DNA from: Erysipelothrix piscisicarius
Lineage (GTDB): Bacteria > Bacillota_I > Bacilli_A > Erysipelotrichales > Erysipelotrichaceae
Length of the DNA stretch: 64,000 nt
Direction of reading: 5' to 3'
Assembly (NCBI RefSeq): GCF_003931795.1
Contig: NZ_CP034234.1
Span: forward strand, 1,488,001 to 1,552,000
Shown piece after piece: positions 1-8,816 of the stretch. A program made the position numbers and the translations under genes. Each line of letters starts with the position of its first letter. Positions within the stretch are counted from its first letter, which is position 1. The notes under the pieces were generated by a model. It had not been told where the DNA came from. It was given only the letters and a program-made list of their open reading frames with translations, and made no database searches.

Positions 1-236
1 GTATAGTTCATCAACAATCGCTGCTTGGTATTAAAACGGTTGAGCCATAAACCCGTATCATCCACCGCAACAACAACTCCTAGCGGAAATGAATATTGAT
101 GAATTTGCGTCATTAACAGAAAAAGCAGTGGAAAAAGAAAGCGATGTGGATGTTTGCGAAAACAGAGTAAACCAGTCCAAGCACAACCTAAACAGATTTT
201 TAAAAGAATTCCATCAACCAAGGTCCCAAGTAACAT
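1..236 (-). CDS. ComEC/Rec2-like competence protein, N-terminal fragment cut by window edge
   Basis: An open frame runs leftwards off the window from an ATG at 234-236, eight bases after the comEA stop. About 78 residues are visible: hydrophobic stretches around residues 4-24 and 36-47, then a segment reading VVVAVDDTGLW. ComEC normally follows ComEA in Firmicute DNA-uptake operons and starts with membrane helices, so position and hydrophobicity suggest this call. Too little is visible for a domain match. It would form the channel that carries single-stranded DNA across the membrane. Another membrane protein is possible. Confidence 0.45.
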   Translation of the reverse strand, partial: MLLGTLVDGILLKICLGCAWTGLLCFRKHPHRFLFPLLFLLMTQIHQYSFPLGVVVAVDDTGLWLNRFNTKQRLLMNY

Positions 237-244
237 TCCATAGA

Positions 245-699
245 TTAAATGCATACAAAATCTTTAATCCGTTCCAAGAGTTTAGGTCCAATTCCCTTGA
301 TATTGAGGAGTTCATCGATACTCATAAACTTTTGATGGTGAAGCCGATATTGAAGAATTGCTTCAGCTTTGCGAGGTCCAATTCCCTTTATTTGCACTAA
401 ATCTTGTTCACTTGACGTATTAAGTGAGACACATGTTGTTTTCTTCATTTCTAGTTTAAGGTGTTGGCCTTCATAGAAAGAAGTTATGTTGGGTAAGTTT
501 TAATGTTTGAGGCCTGAATACCAAGCCGTTCAAGAATTTTTAGTATGGTATCATTACTTTCTAAAGCAACATCATAGGACTTATCATCGATATCAATGCG
601 TATCGATGTCTTCTTTTGAAACGTCAATTCATTCATATTCATGATGAATTGAAACGAAGCAAGACACATGATTAACGCAATAATTACAATAAATTTCAT
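245..699 (-). pseudogene. comEA: ComEA-like DNA-uptake protein, split by a frameshift
   Basis: Two fragments in different frames make one protein. The upstream part (484-699) has an N-terminal membrane segment (about residues 3-20) and a short domain with motif RIDIDDKSYDV. The downstream part (245-~510) holds two helix-hairpin-helix motifs with GIGPRKAEAIL and GIGPKLLERI, typical of ComEA, which binds double-stranded DNA at the cell surface. Adding one base to the A run at 498-501 (coding strand) joins the frames as NIKNLPNITSFYEG and restores one protein of about 150 residues, near the usual length for a short ComEA. It lies between greA and a comEC-like gene. The break is either a real lesion or a sequencing error. 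Confidence 0.7.
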
Positions 700-741
700 G
701 AACCACCCCTTAGTTAATTATGATATTTACAAAGTAATTCA

Positions 742-767
742 TAAAAAAAAAGAAGCTTACGCTTCTT
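742..767 (-). terminator. Intrinsic terminator after greA
   Basis: A perfect 7-bp stem AAGAAGC/GCTTCTT with loop ttac (750-767) is followed on the minus strand by a run of nine T. The stem overlaps the greA stop codon. It should end the alaS-to-greA transcription unit and separate it from comEA. Confidence 0.85.
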
Positions 768-1236
768 AGTTAATTTTTAGAACTTTAACCTCATATGGTT
801 CATCAACTTGAACTTCAACAACGTCGCCTTCTTTGGCTTCGTTCATTGCTTGTGCAAGTGGTGAAACGTTTGAAAGTTTACCATTTTCAGGATCTGCTTC
901 AACAGAACCTACGATTGAAAATGTTTCTTCAATTTCCATTTCCATATCATAAATCGTAACAGTAGCACCCAGACCAACTGTCTTGTGTTTTTTTGCTTTG
1001 TCACCATCAATAATTTCAACTTTTGTTAAAGTTGCTTCAATTTCACGGATTCGAGCTTCAACACGTGCTTGACGATCACGAGCTGCATCGTAATCAGCAT
1101 TTTCAGACAAGTCACCTTGTGCGCGTGCTGCTTTTAAATCTTCAATAACTTCTGGACGTTCAACTTCGATTAATTGGCGAAGCTCACGATTTAATTCATC
1201 TAAACCAGCCTGTGTTACAGGAATTCTTTCTGTCAT
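766..1236 (-). CDS. greA: Transcription elongation factor GreA
   Basis: GreA binds RNA polymerase and stimulates cleavage of backtracked RNA. From the ATG at 1236 the protein has about 157 residues, the usual family length. It has an N-terminal coiled-coil hairpin (about 1-75) with the acidic tip GDLSENADYD (41-50) and a C-terminal FKBP-like domain ending in DEPYEVKVLKI. I prefer ATG 1236 over the GTG/ATG at 1245/1242 because AAGGAG lies 8 nt upstream and the product then starts MTERIPVTQAG like other GreA proteins. It follows udk by a few bases as the last gene of the operon. Confidence 0.95.
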   Translation of the reverse strand: MTERIPVTQAGLDELNRELRQLIEVERPEVIEDLKAARAQGDLSENADYDAARDRQARVEARIREIEATLTKVEIIDGDKAKKHKTVGLGATVTIYDMEMEIEETFSIVGSVEADPENGKLSNVSPLAQAMNEAKEGDVVEVQVDEPYEVKVLKIN

Positions 1237-1241
1237 GTTCA

Positions 1242-1889
1242 TCACTCCTTGAATAAAAATTGTAACACACTCGTACCAATGATACTACTTATTTTAGTTG
1301 TAAGTAAATCAATCGCAACGGTGTTATGAGCCCCTTCGGGAATAATAATATCAGCATAGCGTTTTGAGGGTTCAACGAACTGTTCGTGCATAATACGAAC
1401 CGTTGACATATATTGCTCAATAACGTGTTCCAGCGTACGTCCACGCTTATTTACATCACGTACAAGACGACGTATAAAACGAATATCTGCAGGTGCATCC
1501 ACAAAAACTTTGATGTCGAGTAAATTACGTAAACGAGAATCATCTAACGTCATGAGACCTTCTAATACAATAACATCATTACATTGAATTTCTTCTGAAT
1601 ACTGGCTGCGTGTATGATTCATAAAATCATACACAGGTTTTTGAATTGATTCCCCTGACTTTAAAGACTCCATATCGGAAACTAATAAATCCATATCAAA
1701 TGCAAATGGATGATCATAATTGGTAGCCAAACGTTCTTCCATAGGTAAGTGACTTTGGTCCTTGTAATAGTCATCCATTTTAATGATGACTACTTTTTGT
1801 GTCTCATCGAAGTGTTTTTTTAATTTCTTTGCAATACTAGATTTACCGGATGCACTTCCACCAGCAATCCCAATAACAATTGGACTCAT
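1242..1889 (-). CDS. udk: Uridine kinase
   Basis: Phosphorylates uridine and cytidine to UMP and CMP in pyrimidine salvage. The 215-residue protein has the P-loop GGSASGKSS at 10-18, the substrate-binding MDDYYKDQ segment near 38-45 and the NYDHPFAFD motif, all typical of bacterial Udk. Length is normal. It sits between mltG and greA, the common order in Bacilli and relatives, with its TGA stop overlapping possible greA starts. Confidence 0.95.
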   Translation of the reverse strand: MSPIVIGIAGGSASGKSSIAKKLKKHFDETQKVVIIKMDDYYKDQSHLPMEERLATNYDHPFAFDMDLLVSDMESLKSGESIQKPVYDFMNHTRSQYSEEIQCNDVIVLEGLMTLDDSRLRNLLDIKVFVDAPADIRFIRRLVRDVNKRGRTLEHVIEQYMSTVRIMHEQFVEPSKRYADIIIPEGAHNTVAIDLLTTKISSIIGTSVLQFLFKE

Positions 1890-1905
1890 TATAGCCTCCT
1901 AATAC

Positions 1906-2987
1906 TTAATTGAGTATCTCTTTGACACGTTGGTCATGTTCTTCAAATGTTTTTGAATAATATATTTTTCCATAATCTGGATCGTTTTTGTCTGCTTTCA
2001 CGTTTGCGACAAAGAATAAATAATCATGATGGGAATAATTAAGTACCGCTTCAATGGCAGACTCCGAAGGATTCAAAATAGGTCCCGGAGTAATCCCTTC
2101 ATAACGGTATGTGTTATAAGGCGAATCAATTTGATTGTTCGTCATCGATTCACAATCATCCCAATCTTCAAACTCATAAAGTGCATAACAAATGGTCACA
2201 CTTGATTCAAGCTTCATTCCTTGTTTTAAACGATTGATAAACACACCCGCAACATCCTGCATATTTTCATAACCTGGTGCTTCATACTCTACAATCGAGG
2301 CAAGACTCAAGAGTTGATAAGGTGTCATACCTGAAGCATCAATACGATTTTTATAGTTTTGATACTTATCATTACCATTTGAAATAAGACGTTCCGTAAT
2401 TTCTTCTTCGGTATTGTTTACATTAAATTCATAGGTATCAGGATAAAGATACCCTTCTAACAACACCTTCGCGTCTTTATTTTTGAGTAAGTCTTGTGAC
2501 AATACTTCATATTGAGACATTAATGATTCAATGTATTTTGGATCATTCCAAAGTTCTAAAAACCGTTCCGCTTTGGTATTAGTCTTCAGTGAAATTTTCT
2601 TTGCGATATCTTTTGCCCAGCTTCCTTCAATCAATGTGATGGTTACTGAACCTGTCTTATCATGCTCATAAGAAGGTTGCTCAAGATACTCAAGAATGCG
2701 TTCCACATCCCAACTTTTATCGAGGTTAAACTGCCCTTCATAAAGTTGATCATGATTTCTAATTTCGCTTTAATTTTGGTGAAAAAAGAGGATCGAACAA
2801 TGCCTTCATCGGCTAATCGATCAATCACAGCAGACATTGTGTCACCTTCGTTCACATTAAAAAGAACAGTTTGACTGTCCTTTGAAATGCTTTGTGTGTT
2901 GATATTGAAAAGAAGCATAAATCCTATAACCGCCATCACACACACAAGCAAAAGGCCACCAAGAATTTTCTTAGTGTGAGTGGTCAT
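1906..2987 (-). pseudogene. mltG: Endolytic murein transglycosylase MltG, split by a frameshift
   Basis: MltG cuts nascent glycan strands at the membrane and helps fix peptidoglycan strand length. The start at 2987 gives MTTHTKKILGG, one transmembrane helix (about 8-28) and a LysM-like segment. The larger part, in another frame (1906-~2755), has the YceG catalytic core with LASIVEYEAP (the Glu is the expected catalytic residue) and the GPILNPSESAIEA motif. One extra A in the coding-strand AAA at 2756-2758 joins the frames as AKLENHDQLYEGQF. The restored protein has about 360 residues, normal for the family. The gene overlaps the DUF1292 gene by 17 bp. MltG is often dispensable, so a real lesion is possible, but a sequence error fits equally well. 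Confidence 0.8.
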
Positions 2988-3312
2988 GGCCACATCCACA
3001 ACTGCACTCATGATCTTCAGACGCTTCGTGATCTTGACCGCAAGCACATCCGCCTTCTTCACTTGATTCATCGTGTTGGATAATAAATGCATTAAATACT
3101 TCTTCAATCATAGCCCATTCTTTTGGATCTGTAACAGCATTTAATGTTCCATCTTCAACATAACTTGAAACGAAAACTTCGCCTGTTGTATCTTCTGGAC
3201 TTACATATAAAACATATTTTTTGTTGAATGTATCATCATCAAACGTAAATAAAATATCCATTTCTTGTTCAGTTCCGTCATCATTGATGACAATAAGTGT
3301 TTTTTCTTCCAT
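2971..3312 (-). CDS. DUF1292 family protein with Cys/His-rich tail
   Basis: Small cytosolic protein of 113 residues from ATG 3312, which has GGAGGG 8 nt upstream; the longer frame to 3480 runs into ruvX and is unlikely. The N-terminal 80 residues match the YrzB/DUF1292 pattern (IVINDDGTEQEMDILFTFDDD), a Firmicute family of unknown function that follows ruvX. The tail carries CACGQDH and CSCGCGHDHSH, which looks like a metal-binding site (inference). It overlaps the 5' end of mltG. Confidence 0.85.
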   Translation of the reverse strand: MEEKTLIVINDDGTEQEMDILFTFDDDTFNKKYVLYVSPEDTTGEVFVSSYVEDGTLNAVTDPKEWAMIEEVFNAFIIQHDESSEEGGCACGQDHEASEDHECSCGCGHDHSH

Positions 3313-3313
3313 T

Positions 3314-3748
3314 TTAATTTCCCTCCATAAAACGGCGTTTATCCAAATACGTTTGAAGTATATGAACGGCCGCAAGTTGATCGACAACTTTCTTTCTTTT
3401 TTTTCGTGATACATCTTGATCAATGAGTTGACGATTTGCCACCACACTTGTAAGTCGTTCATCGATGAGTACAACTTCACAATTAAACCAAGACTCCAAT
3501 GTCATTTTAAAATCTTCAGAAATTTGGGCACGCTCCCCAACATCATTATTCATCATCTTAGGAAAACCCAATGCAATTACTTTAACGCGCTCTTTTTTGA
3601 TTAAAGCTTCCAATGGTTCCTTTAACTCATCTACTGAGACTTTGTAATACAATGTCTCAACTGGATGAGCATACATTCCAAGCCCATCAGACAGCGCGAC
3701 ACCGCACGTTTTCGATCCAAGATCGAGACCAATTATTTTACCTATCAT
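3314..3748 (-). CDS. ruvX: Putative Holliday junction resolvase RuvX/YqgF
   Basis: RNase H-fold nuclease family linked to Holliday junction resolution and 16S pre-rRNA processing. The 144-residue protein shows GLDLGSKTCGVALSD near the N-terminus (first catalytic Asp), a central GFP motif and LIDERLTSV with the acidic pair typical of YqgF. Length is normal. Its start directly abuts the ireB stop and its stop is one base from the DUF1292 start, so these genes are translationally coupled. Confidence 0.93.
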   Translation of the reverse strand: MIGKIIGLDLGSKTCGVALSDGLGMYAHPVETLYYKVSVDELKEPLEALIKKERVKVIALGFPKMMNNDVGERAQISEDFKMTLESWFNCEVVLIDERLTSVVANRQLIDQDVSRKKRKKVVDQLAAVHILQTYLDKRRFMEGN

Positions 3749-4009
3749 TTATTTTTCACTAAGATAAAAACGTACTAACTCTTCAATAATTTCGTAACGT
3801 TCAACTTCCTGAATCTTCACACGCGCGTTATTGTGCGAAGAGATATAAGCTGGATCATTTGAAATCAAATACCCAGAAATCTGACTCACGGATTGATAGC
3901 CGCGTTCCTCGAGTGCTGATTCTACTTCAGCAAGGATTTCTTTAATTCGATCACGACGAACTTCATCTGAATTAAAAGCCATTGTTTCTGTCACATTGTG
4001 TTTCGACAT
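3749..4009 (-). CDS. IreB family regulatory phosphoprotein
   Basis: An 86-residue protein of the DUF965/UPF0297 family (YrzL, IreB). In Enterococcus IreB is a substrate of the Ser/Thr kinase IreK and affects cephalosporin resistance; whether it does so here is unknown. The conserved stretch [22 protein letters not shown] and the C-terminal [13 protein letters not shown] are clear. Near the N-terminus SKHNVTETM holds possible Thr phosphosites. It lies between alaS and ruvX, the conserved Firmicute arrangement. Confidence 0.9.
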   Translation of the reverse strand: MSKHNVTETMAFNSDEVRRDRIKEILAEVESALEERGYQSVSQISGYLISNDPAYISSHNNARVKIQEVERYEIIEELVRFYLSEK

Positions 4010-4064
4010 TTATATCACATCCTTTATTTCTATTTTATCGTATAAACCTTAAAAGATAAAGTTA

Positions 4065-6677
4065 TTAAGCAATTTTGTTAGAAATCACTAATTTGGCATC
4101 ATTTATTTTAGTGATATCTTTACCACCGGCTTGTGCAAAATTAGGTTTACCACCACCATTACCACCAGTTGTTACTGCTGCTTCTTTCGCTAAATCTCCC
4201 GCTTTAATACCAGCTTGAATTGCTTTTTCACTGCATCCCACAACAAAGTTTACTGAGGATGCTTTATGATTTGCAACAAAAACAATATCGACATGATCAC
4301 GAATGCGTTGAACAAGTTCTTTGACAACATTCATCTCTTGATCTTCCATATCAATCCAAACAAAACTCAAGTCATTTCCTACCTGTTCAGCCATTTGAAT
4401 ATACTCTTGCGTTTTAGCCTTGAGAACATCCGCCATCATGAGTTTGTATTTGCCTTCTAACTGCTTGATTTCTGCTTCCATCTCTTCAATCTTAGTTTGA
4501 ATTGATTTTTGTGGTGACAATTTAAGTCGTGTGCGAATTTGATCGACTTCCAATTCTGTTTCTTTATATGATTCATAAGCACCGAAACTTGTTTTTCCTA
4601 GAATACGGCGAACACCTGAACCAACACTTTCTTCTGATACTAGTTTAAAGACACCGATTTCACCTGTTCCAAGCGCATGGGTTCCACCACATAATTCCAT
4701 AGAAGCATCTCCCATTGTCACGACGCGAACAACCGATCCATAATTTTCTGAAAATAATGCCATCGCCCCCATTGCTTTTGCTTCTTCAAGTGGTTTCTCA
4801 ACAACCGTAATTGGTAACGACTCCGCAATCCATTGATTAATCATCAGTTCAACTTTTTCAAGTTGCTCATCCGTTAGCTTTTCAAAGTGTGAGAAATCGA
4901 AACGGAAATAGTTTTCATCAACATAAGAGCCTGCTTGCGACACATGATCGCCAACGACAGTCTTTAATGCAGAATGCAATAAGTGAACACATGAGTGATT
5001 TTTTCGAATTAAAATTCGACGTTTTGCGTCAATTTTCAAATCAAACACTTGACCCATTGTAATGGTTCCATATACTTCGACAAAATGAAGTGGCTGTCCA
5101 CCATTCGCTTTCTTAACATCAAGAACATTTCCTTTAGCACTATCGGATTCAATGGTCCCTGTATCCGCAACTTGTCCACCACTTTCAGCATAGAAACATG
5201 TTTTATCAAAAACAACATGCCCCTTACCTGTAAAGGCGTCAACTTGCTTGCCATCCACAAATAAACCCACAACGCGACCCTGTGTTTCAAACGAATCATA
5301 AATAAACTCACTGTTTTCTTTGAAATTTAGAAGATCTTCTTGTTGCGAACCCATAGATTCAACTTTTTGACGACTGCTGCGTGCGCGTTCTTTTTGTTCT
5401 TCTAACGACGCTTTAAAACCTTCCAAATCAACAGAAACGTGATGTTCTTCTGCAATTTCTTGTGTTAATTCAATTGGGAAACCGTAGGTATCATAGAGTT
5501 TAAACGCAACTTCCCCTGTGATGATTGCCTCTTTGTTTGCTTCAATTGTATCAAGTAAGAGTTTCTCTCCGCCTGCCAATGTCTTCGCAAAACGCTCTTC
5601 CTCACTCAAAATCAATTTCACAATCATATCGCGATGTTCTGCTAGGTTTGGATATGCATCTCCCATAACTGCAATAACATCATCTACTAATGTATGAAGG
5701 AAGGTTCCTTCAATTTCTAACACTTTACCAAAACGTACAGCACGACGTAAAATGCGACGTAAAACATAACCACGTCCTTCATTAGAGAACACGGCACCAT
5801 CTGCTAGTGTAAAGACTAATGAACGAATATGATCAGAAATAACACGGTATGCCATCACATTGTCGTGATATTTAAGCGGTGTCAACGCTTCAATTGCTTG
5901 GATGATTGGAATAAATAAATCTGTATCAAAGTTTGTATCACCATCTTGAACAATACTTACAAGACGTTCAAAACCCATTCCTGTATCAATGTTTTTCTGT
6001 GGAAGTTCTTTAAAGGTATGGATATCCCCACCTTCAACACCATCAAATTGTGAAAATACAATGTTCCAAACTTCAACATAACGGTCATTTTCAAGATCTT
6101 CAAAGAAAAGACGCTCTCCGATATGTTCGGGATCATATTTTTCACCGCGATCATAAAAAATTTCTGAGTTCGGACCACAAGGACCGTCACCAATTTGCCA
6201 GAAGTTATCATCCGTGCGTAAAATACGTGATGGATTCACGTTATATTTATTAACCCAAATATCAAAAGCTTCTTGGTCATCTGTATGCACACTAAAATAC
6301 GCTTTACTTACATCCAAATCAAGCCATTCTGGAGAAAATAAAAACTCATATGCAAACCCAATGGCTTCTTCTTTAAAATAATCTCCGATTGAAAAATTTC
6401 CGAGCATTTCGAAAAATGTATGGTGACGCGCTGTCTTTCCTACATTATCGATATCATTGGTGCGCAATGACTTTTGAACGTTTGCGATACGTGGTTTCTT
6501 AGGTTTAACACGACCATCAAAATATTTTTTAAGTGCAGCAACCCCAGAATTAATCCATAAAAGGGTATCATCATCATCGATTGGAACAAGGGGTGCACCC
6601 GGTTCAATCATATGATCTTGTGCTTTAAAATAATCCAAAAACATAGTTCTTATTTCACTACTTGTAAGTTGCTTCAT
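4065..6677 (-). CDS. alaS: Alanyl-tRNA synthetase
   Basis: Charges tRNA-Ala. The 870-residue protein has the class II catalytic core at the N-terminus (TSSEIRTMFLDYF, then RHHTFFEMLGNFS), the editing domain with HSCVH and CGGTHALGTGEIG metal ligands, a coiled-coil segment, and a C-terminal DHHA1 domain with the glycine-rich GGNGGGKPNFAQAGG. Length matches bacterial AlaRS. A T-box leader lies directly upstream and GGAGGA precedes the ATG. It heads the operon running down to greA. Confidence 0.98.
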   Translation of the reverse strand: MKQLTSSEIRTMFLDYFKAQDHMIEPGAPLVPIDDDDTLLWINSGVAALKKYFDGRVKPKKPRIANVQKSLRTNDIDNVGKTARHHTFFEMLGNFSIGDYFKEEAIGFAYEFLFSPEWLDLDVSKAYFSVHTDDQEAFDIWVNKYNVNPSRILRTDDNFWQIGDGPCGPNSEIFYDRGEKYDPEHIGERLFFEDLENDRYVEVWNIVFSQFDGVEGGDIHTFKELPQKNIDTGMGFERLVSIVQDGDTNFDTDLFIPIIQAIEALTPLKYHDNVMAYRVISDHIRSLVFTLADGAVFSNEGRGYVLRRILRRAVRFGKVLEIEGTFLHTLVDDVIAVMGDAYPNLAEHRDMIVKLILSEEERFAKTLAGGEKLLLDTIEANKEAIITGEVAFKLYDTYGFPIELTQEIAEEHHVSVDLEGFKASLEEQKERARSSRQKVESMGSQQEDLLNFKENSEFIYDSFETQGRVVGLFVDGKQVDAFTGKGHVVFDKTCFYAESGGQVADTGTIESDSAKGNVLDVKKANGGQPLHFVEVYGTITMGQVFDLKIDAKRRILIRKNHSCVHLLHSALKTVVGDHVSQAGSYVDENYFRFDFSHFEKLTDEQLEKVELMINQWIAESLPITVVEKPLEEAKAMGAMALFSENYGSVVRVVTMGDASMELCGGTHALGTGEIGVFKLVSEESVGSGVRRILGKTSFGAYESYKETELEVDQIRTRLKLSPQKSIQTKIEEMEAEIKQLEGKYKLMMADVLKAKTQEYIQMAEQVGNDLSFVWIDMEDQEMNVVKELVQRIRDHVDIVFVANHKASSVNFVVGCSEKAIQAGIKAGDLAKEAAVTTGGNGGGKPNFAQAGGKDITKINDAKLVISNKIA

Positions 6678-6689
6678 AACTTCCTCCTA

Positions 6690-6910
6690 AACATAAAAAA
6701 AACATTCCATCCAGGAACGTTTTCACGCGGTACCATCCTGATTTATACAAGTGTATACATCTCTCCTGTTTTTAACGCAAACAATACGGAGTTTCCTCAT
6801 CTTCTAAAGGAGCATTGATTTCGTGTTCCTCAAGTTTTTCACCAACCAACTTGTCTCTAAAAGTTCCAACAAAACCAATATATCTTTAGTACGATTTTTC
6901 AAGATTATCT
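6690..6910 (-). promoter_or_regulatory. T-box riboswitch leader of alaS
   Basis: On the minus strand the leader contains the T-box core AGGATGGTACCGCG (6726-6739), which pairs with the acceptor end of uncharged tRNA. A terminator hairpin AACGTTCC/GGAATGTT follows with eight T (about 6694-6722) just before the alaS SD. Uncharged tRNA-Ala should stabilise the antiterminator and switch alaS on. A GCT codon at 6811-6813 is a possible specifier, but I could not fold Stem I well enough to be sure. No other gene is seen in this gap. Confidence 0.88.
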
Positions 6911-6932
6911 TATCACATCACACTTTATTTGA

Positions 6933-7553
6933 CTAGTCTTGAACCAACATTTCTACCTTAACAACATCCGCCACATGTCCCACTACCACCAAAACATCGT
7001 TTTCTTCAAAAACAGCATCCGGTCCAGGGGATAATATCATCGTACCTTGGCGATTTAAAGCAATGATCGTCATTTTTGTAGTCTGATAAAATGCGGAACT
7101 CCCAATCGTTTGACCAATTAGTTTTGAACCCGCGTGTAAGGTAAATTCAAAACGTTTTAAGGGATCTGAGAATGAAAATCGACCAGACAAATCCACAATT
7201 TGACTGATTATCGTTCGAATTTCCTCATCAATCTCATGACGCTTATCCATCAATGCATTCAGACGATGCTTGAGTTGAGTGACATCAGAAACCGAAGAAA
7301 AAGAATCTAAATAAGCAATCGCAGCTTCTTTCGCACCGATAATCACACCATAATTATTGGCCACATGAACCACCTCAACCTCTTCAAGAAGACTCATCGC
7401 TCTTCGAATCGTTTCAGGTGATACACCGTATTCACTTGATAAAATAGATCGCCCCGAGATCCGTTCACCTTCAAGCAGATCATTGCGTGCAATTCGAGCT
7501 GCAATATCCAGGGCAATTTGTTGATATCGTGCTTGTTTTTTCTTCGTCATCAT
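6933..7553 (-). CDS. GntR-type regulator with RCK_C/TrkA-C domain (BusR-like)
   Basis: About 206 residues. An N-terminal winged helix of the GntR type (SGRSILSSEYGVSPETIRRAMSLLEE) is followed by a helical linker (about 85-125) and a C-terminal RCK_C domain (about 130-205, ending DAVFEENDVLVVVGHVADV). This architecture and length match BusR of Lactococcus and Streptococcus, a c-di-AMP-dependent repressor of osmolyte uptake; RCK_C is the c-di-AMP binding part there. The start at 7553 (MMTKKK) has GAGG 6 nt upstream; a longer start at 7571 is possible. No osmolyte transporter is adjacent, so targets are unknown. Confidence 0.8.
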   Translation of the reverse strand: MMTKKKQARYQQIALDIAARIARNDLLEGERISGRSILSSEYGVSPETIRRAMSLLEEVEVVHVANNYGVIIGAKEAAIAYLDSFSSVSDVTQLKHRLNALMDKRHEIDEEIRTIISQIVDLSGRFSFSDPLKRFEFTLHAGSKLIGQTIGSSAFYQTTKMTIIALNRQGTMILSPGPDAVFEENDVLVVVGHVADVVKVEMLVQD

Positions 7554-7649
7554 CTCTATCCTCGCATTCACTCTATATTCTAAATATTACCATAAATTAT
7601 CGATGTTACGAAAGAAAACAATATTTCGCATACGATGACCCACAAAAAA

Positions 7650-7676
7650 GGCATCCCTGTATTCTTTAGGGATACC
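7650..7676 (-). terminator. Intrinsic terminator after cysK
   Basis: On the minus strand GGTATCCCT pairs with AGGGATGCC around an 8-9 nt loop and is followed by six T. It lies about 80 bp past the cysK stop. A second hairpin with stem AATCGTGT/ACACGATT lies between (about 7698-7724) but has no clear T run. Confidence 0.7.
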
Positions 7677-7753
7677 TGATAGAACTTCAAACAATCTAAT
7701 CGTGTGGTATATGCACACGATTGTTTTGATTCAATTACCGTGTTCTTTTATAC

Positions 7754-8683
7754 TTATTCGTTAAACATGGGTGTTGATAGATAACGTTCCCCGGGATCTG
7801 GAAGGACGACAACAATCGTTTTGCCTTCATTTTCAGGTCGTTGTGCTACTTTAAGTGCAGCAGCAACCGCAGCACCGGAAGAGACACCTACAAGTAAACC
7901 TTCTTTTTGGGCCAATTGACGACCCATAACAAATGCCTCTGAATCCGTAATTCGCAAAATCTCTTCATAGATATCTGTTTGAAGAATCGATGGTACAAAC
8001 CCTGCACCCAAACCTTGAAGTTTATGTGGGCCGGGTTTCTCACCCGAGAGCACTGCTGAATTTTCGGGTTCAACCGTAATCACTTGAATATTTGGATTTT
8101 GTTCTTTTAGATACATACCCGTACCCGTAATGGTTCCGCCGGTACCAATACCTGCAATAAAGATATCTACTTTACCATCAGTATCCGCATAAATTTCAGG
8201 ACCTGTAGTTGTGTAGTGAGCTTGTACGTTAGCTTGATTATCAAATTGTGATGGAATAAATGAATTTTCGTATTCCTTTGCAAGTTCCTCAGCCTTAGCA
8301 ATAGCCCCTTTCATTCCAGCAGCACCATCCGTAAGAACAAGTTCTGCGCCATAAGCTTTTAATAAATTACGACGTTCGACACTCATCGTTTCAGGCATCG
8401 TTAATATCACCTTAAGACCCATGGATGCACCAATTGAAGCAAGTCCAATACCAGTATTCCCACTGGTTGGCTCAATAATAACGGTTTCATCATTAACGAA
8501 ACCTTGTTTACGTGCCTCAGTTAACATTGCGAATGCAATACGATCTTTAACACTACCACCTGGATTAAAAAATTCTACCTTAGCAAGAATTGGGTTTTTA
8601 AGTCCAGCTTCTTTTGAAATGTTCGTCAACTCAACAAGAGGCGTGCGTCCAATTAATTCTGTTATATTTTTATATGTTTTCAT
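7754..8683 (-). CDS. cysK: Cysteine synthase (O-acetylserine sulfhydrylase)
   Basis: PLP enzyme that makes cysteine from O-acetylserine and sulfide. The 309-residue protein has NPGGSVKDRIAFAM with the PLP lysine, the substrate loop EPTSGNTGIGLA, the phosphate-binding GIGTGGTITGTG and the C-terminal VSSGAAVAAAL. Length is standard. AGGTGA precedes the ATG. A consensus promoter lies upstream, and the divergent Rrf2 gene probably controls it. Confidence 0.96.
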   Translation of the reverse strand: MKTYKNITELIGRTPLVELTNISKEAGLKNPILAKVEFFNPGGSVKDRIAFAMLTEARKQGFVNDETVIIEPTSGNTGIGLASIGASMGLKVILTMPETMSVERRNLLKAYGAELVLTDGAAGMKGAIAKAEELAKEYENSFIPSQFDNQANVQAHYTTTGPEIYADTDGKVDIFIAGIGTGGTITGTGMYLKEQNPNIQVITVEPENSAVLSGEKPGPHKLQGLGAGFVPSILQTDIYEEILRITDSEAFVMGRQLAQKEGLLVGVSSGAAVAAALKVAQRPENEGKTIVVVLPDPGERYLSTPMFNE

Positions 8684-8693
8684 ATTATCACCT

Positions 8694-8742
8694 TTACCTA
8701 TATGTTATATATGTATTATACAACTATTTGTATTCATGTCAA
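8694..8742 (-). promoter_or_regulatory. cysK promoter with an operator-like half-site
   Basis: Reading leftwards, TTGACA (8737-8742), a 16-nt spacer and TATAAT (8715-8720) form a near-perfect sigma-A promoter. A TTACCTA half-site (plus strand, 8694-8700) sits between the start of transcription and the SD. The same heptamer forms both arms of the inverted repeat in the divergent promoter. Confidence 0.8.
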
Positions 8743-8764
8743 TTCTAACACTCTTTCAGTTTCA

Positions 8765-8803
8765 TTGACATTACCTAGTAAAAGACATAACATTATAGGT
8801 AAT
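8765..8803 (+). promoter_or_regulatory. Promoter and candidate operator of the Rrf2 gene
   Basis: TTGACA (8765-8770), 17 nt, TAACAT (8788-8793) form a promoter. A perfect inverted repeat ATTACCTA (8770-8777) / TAGGTAAT (8796-8803) overlaps the -35 edge and the region just after the -10. A regulator bound here would block transcription, consistent with autoregulation (inference). Confidence 0.7.
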
Positions 8804-8816
8804 AAGGAGTGATGAC

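Noticed and set aside
89-400. Plus-strand open frame of 103 codons over comEA/comEC
   Set aside because: It is antisense to comEA and the comEC-like gene, whose HhH motifs and gene order are convincing; no SD precedes it.
6786-6885. Short leader peptide in the alaS leader (frame ending TPYCLR)
   Set aside because: No start codon with SD was found and the clear T-box core explains the leader.
7698-7724. Second terminator hairpin between cysK and the BusR-like gene
   Set aside because: The AATCGTGT/ACACGATT stem has no clean T run on either side, so I kept only the 7650-7676 hairpin as a terminator.
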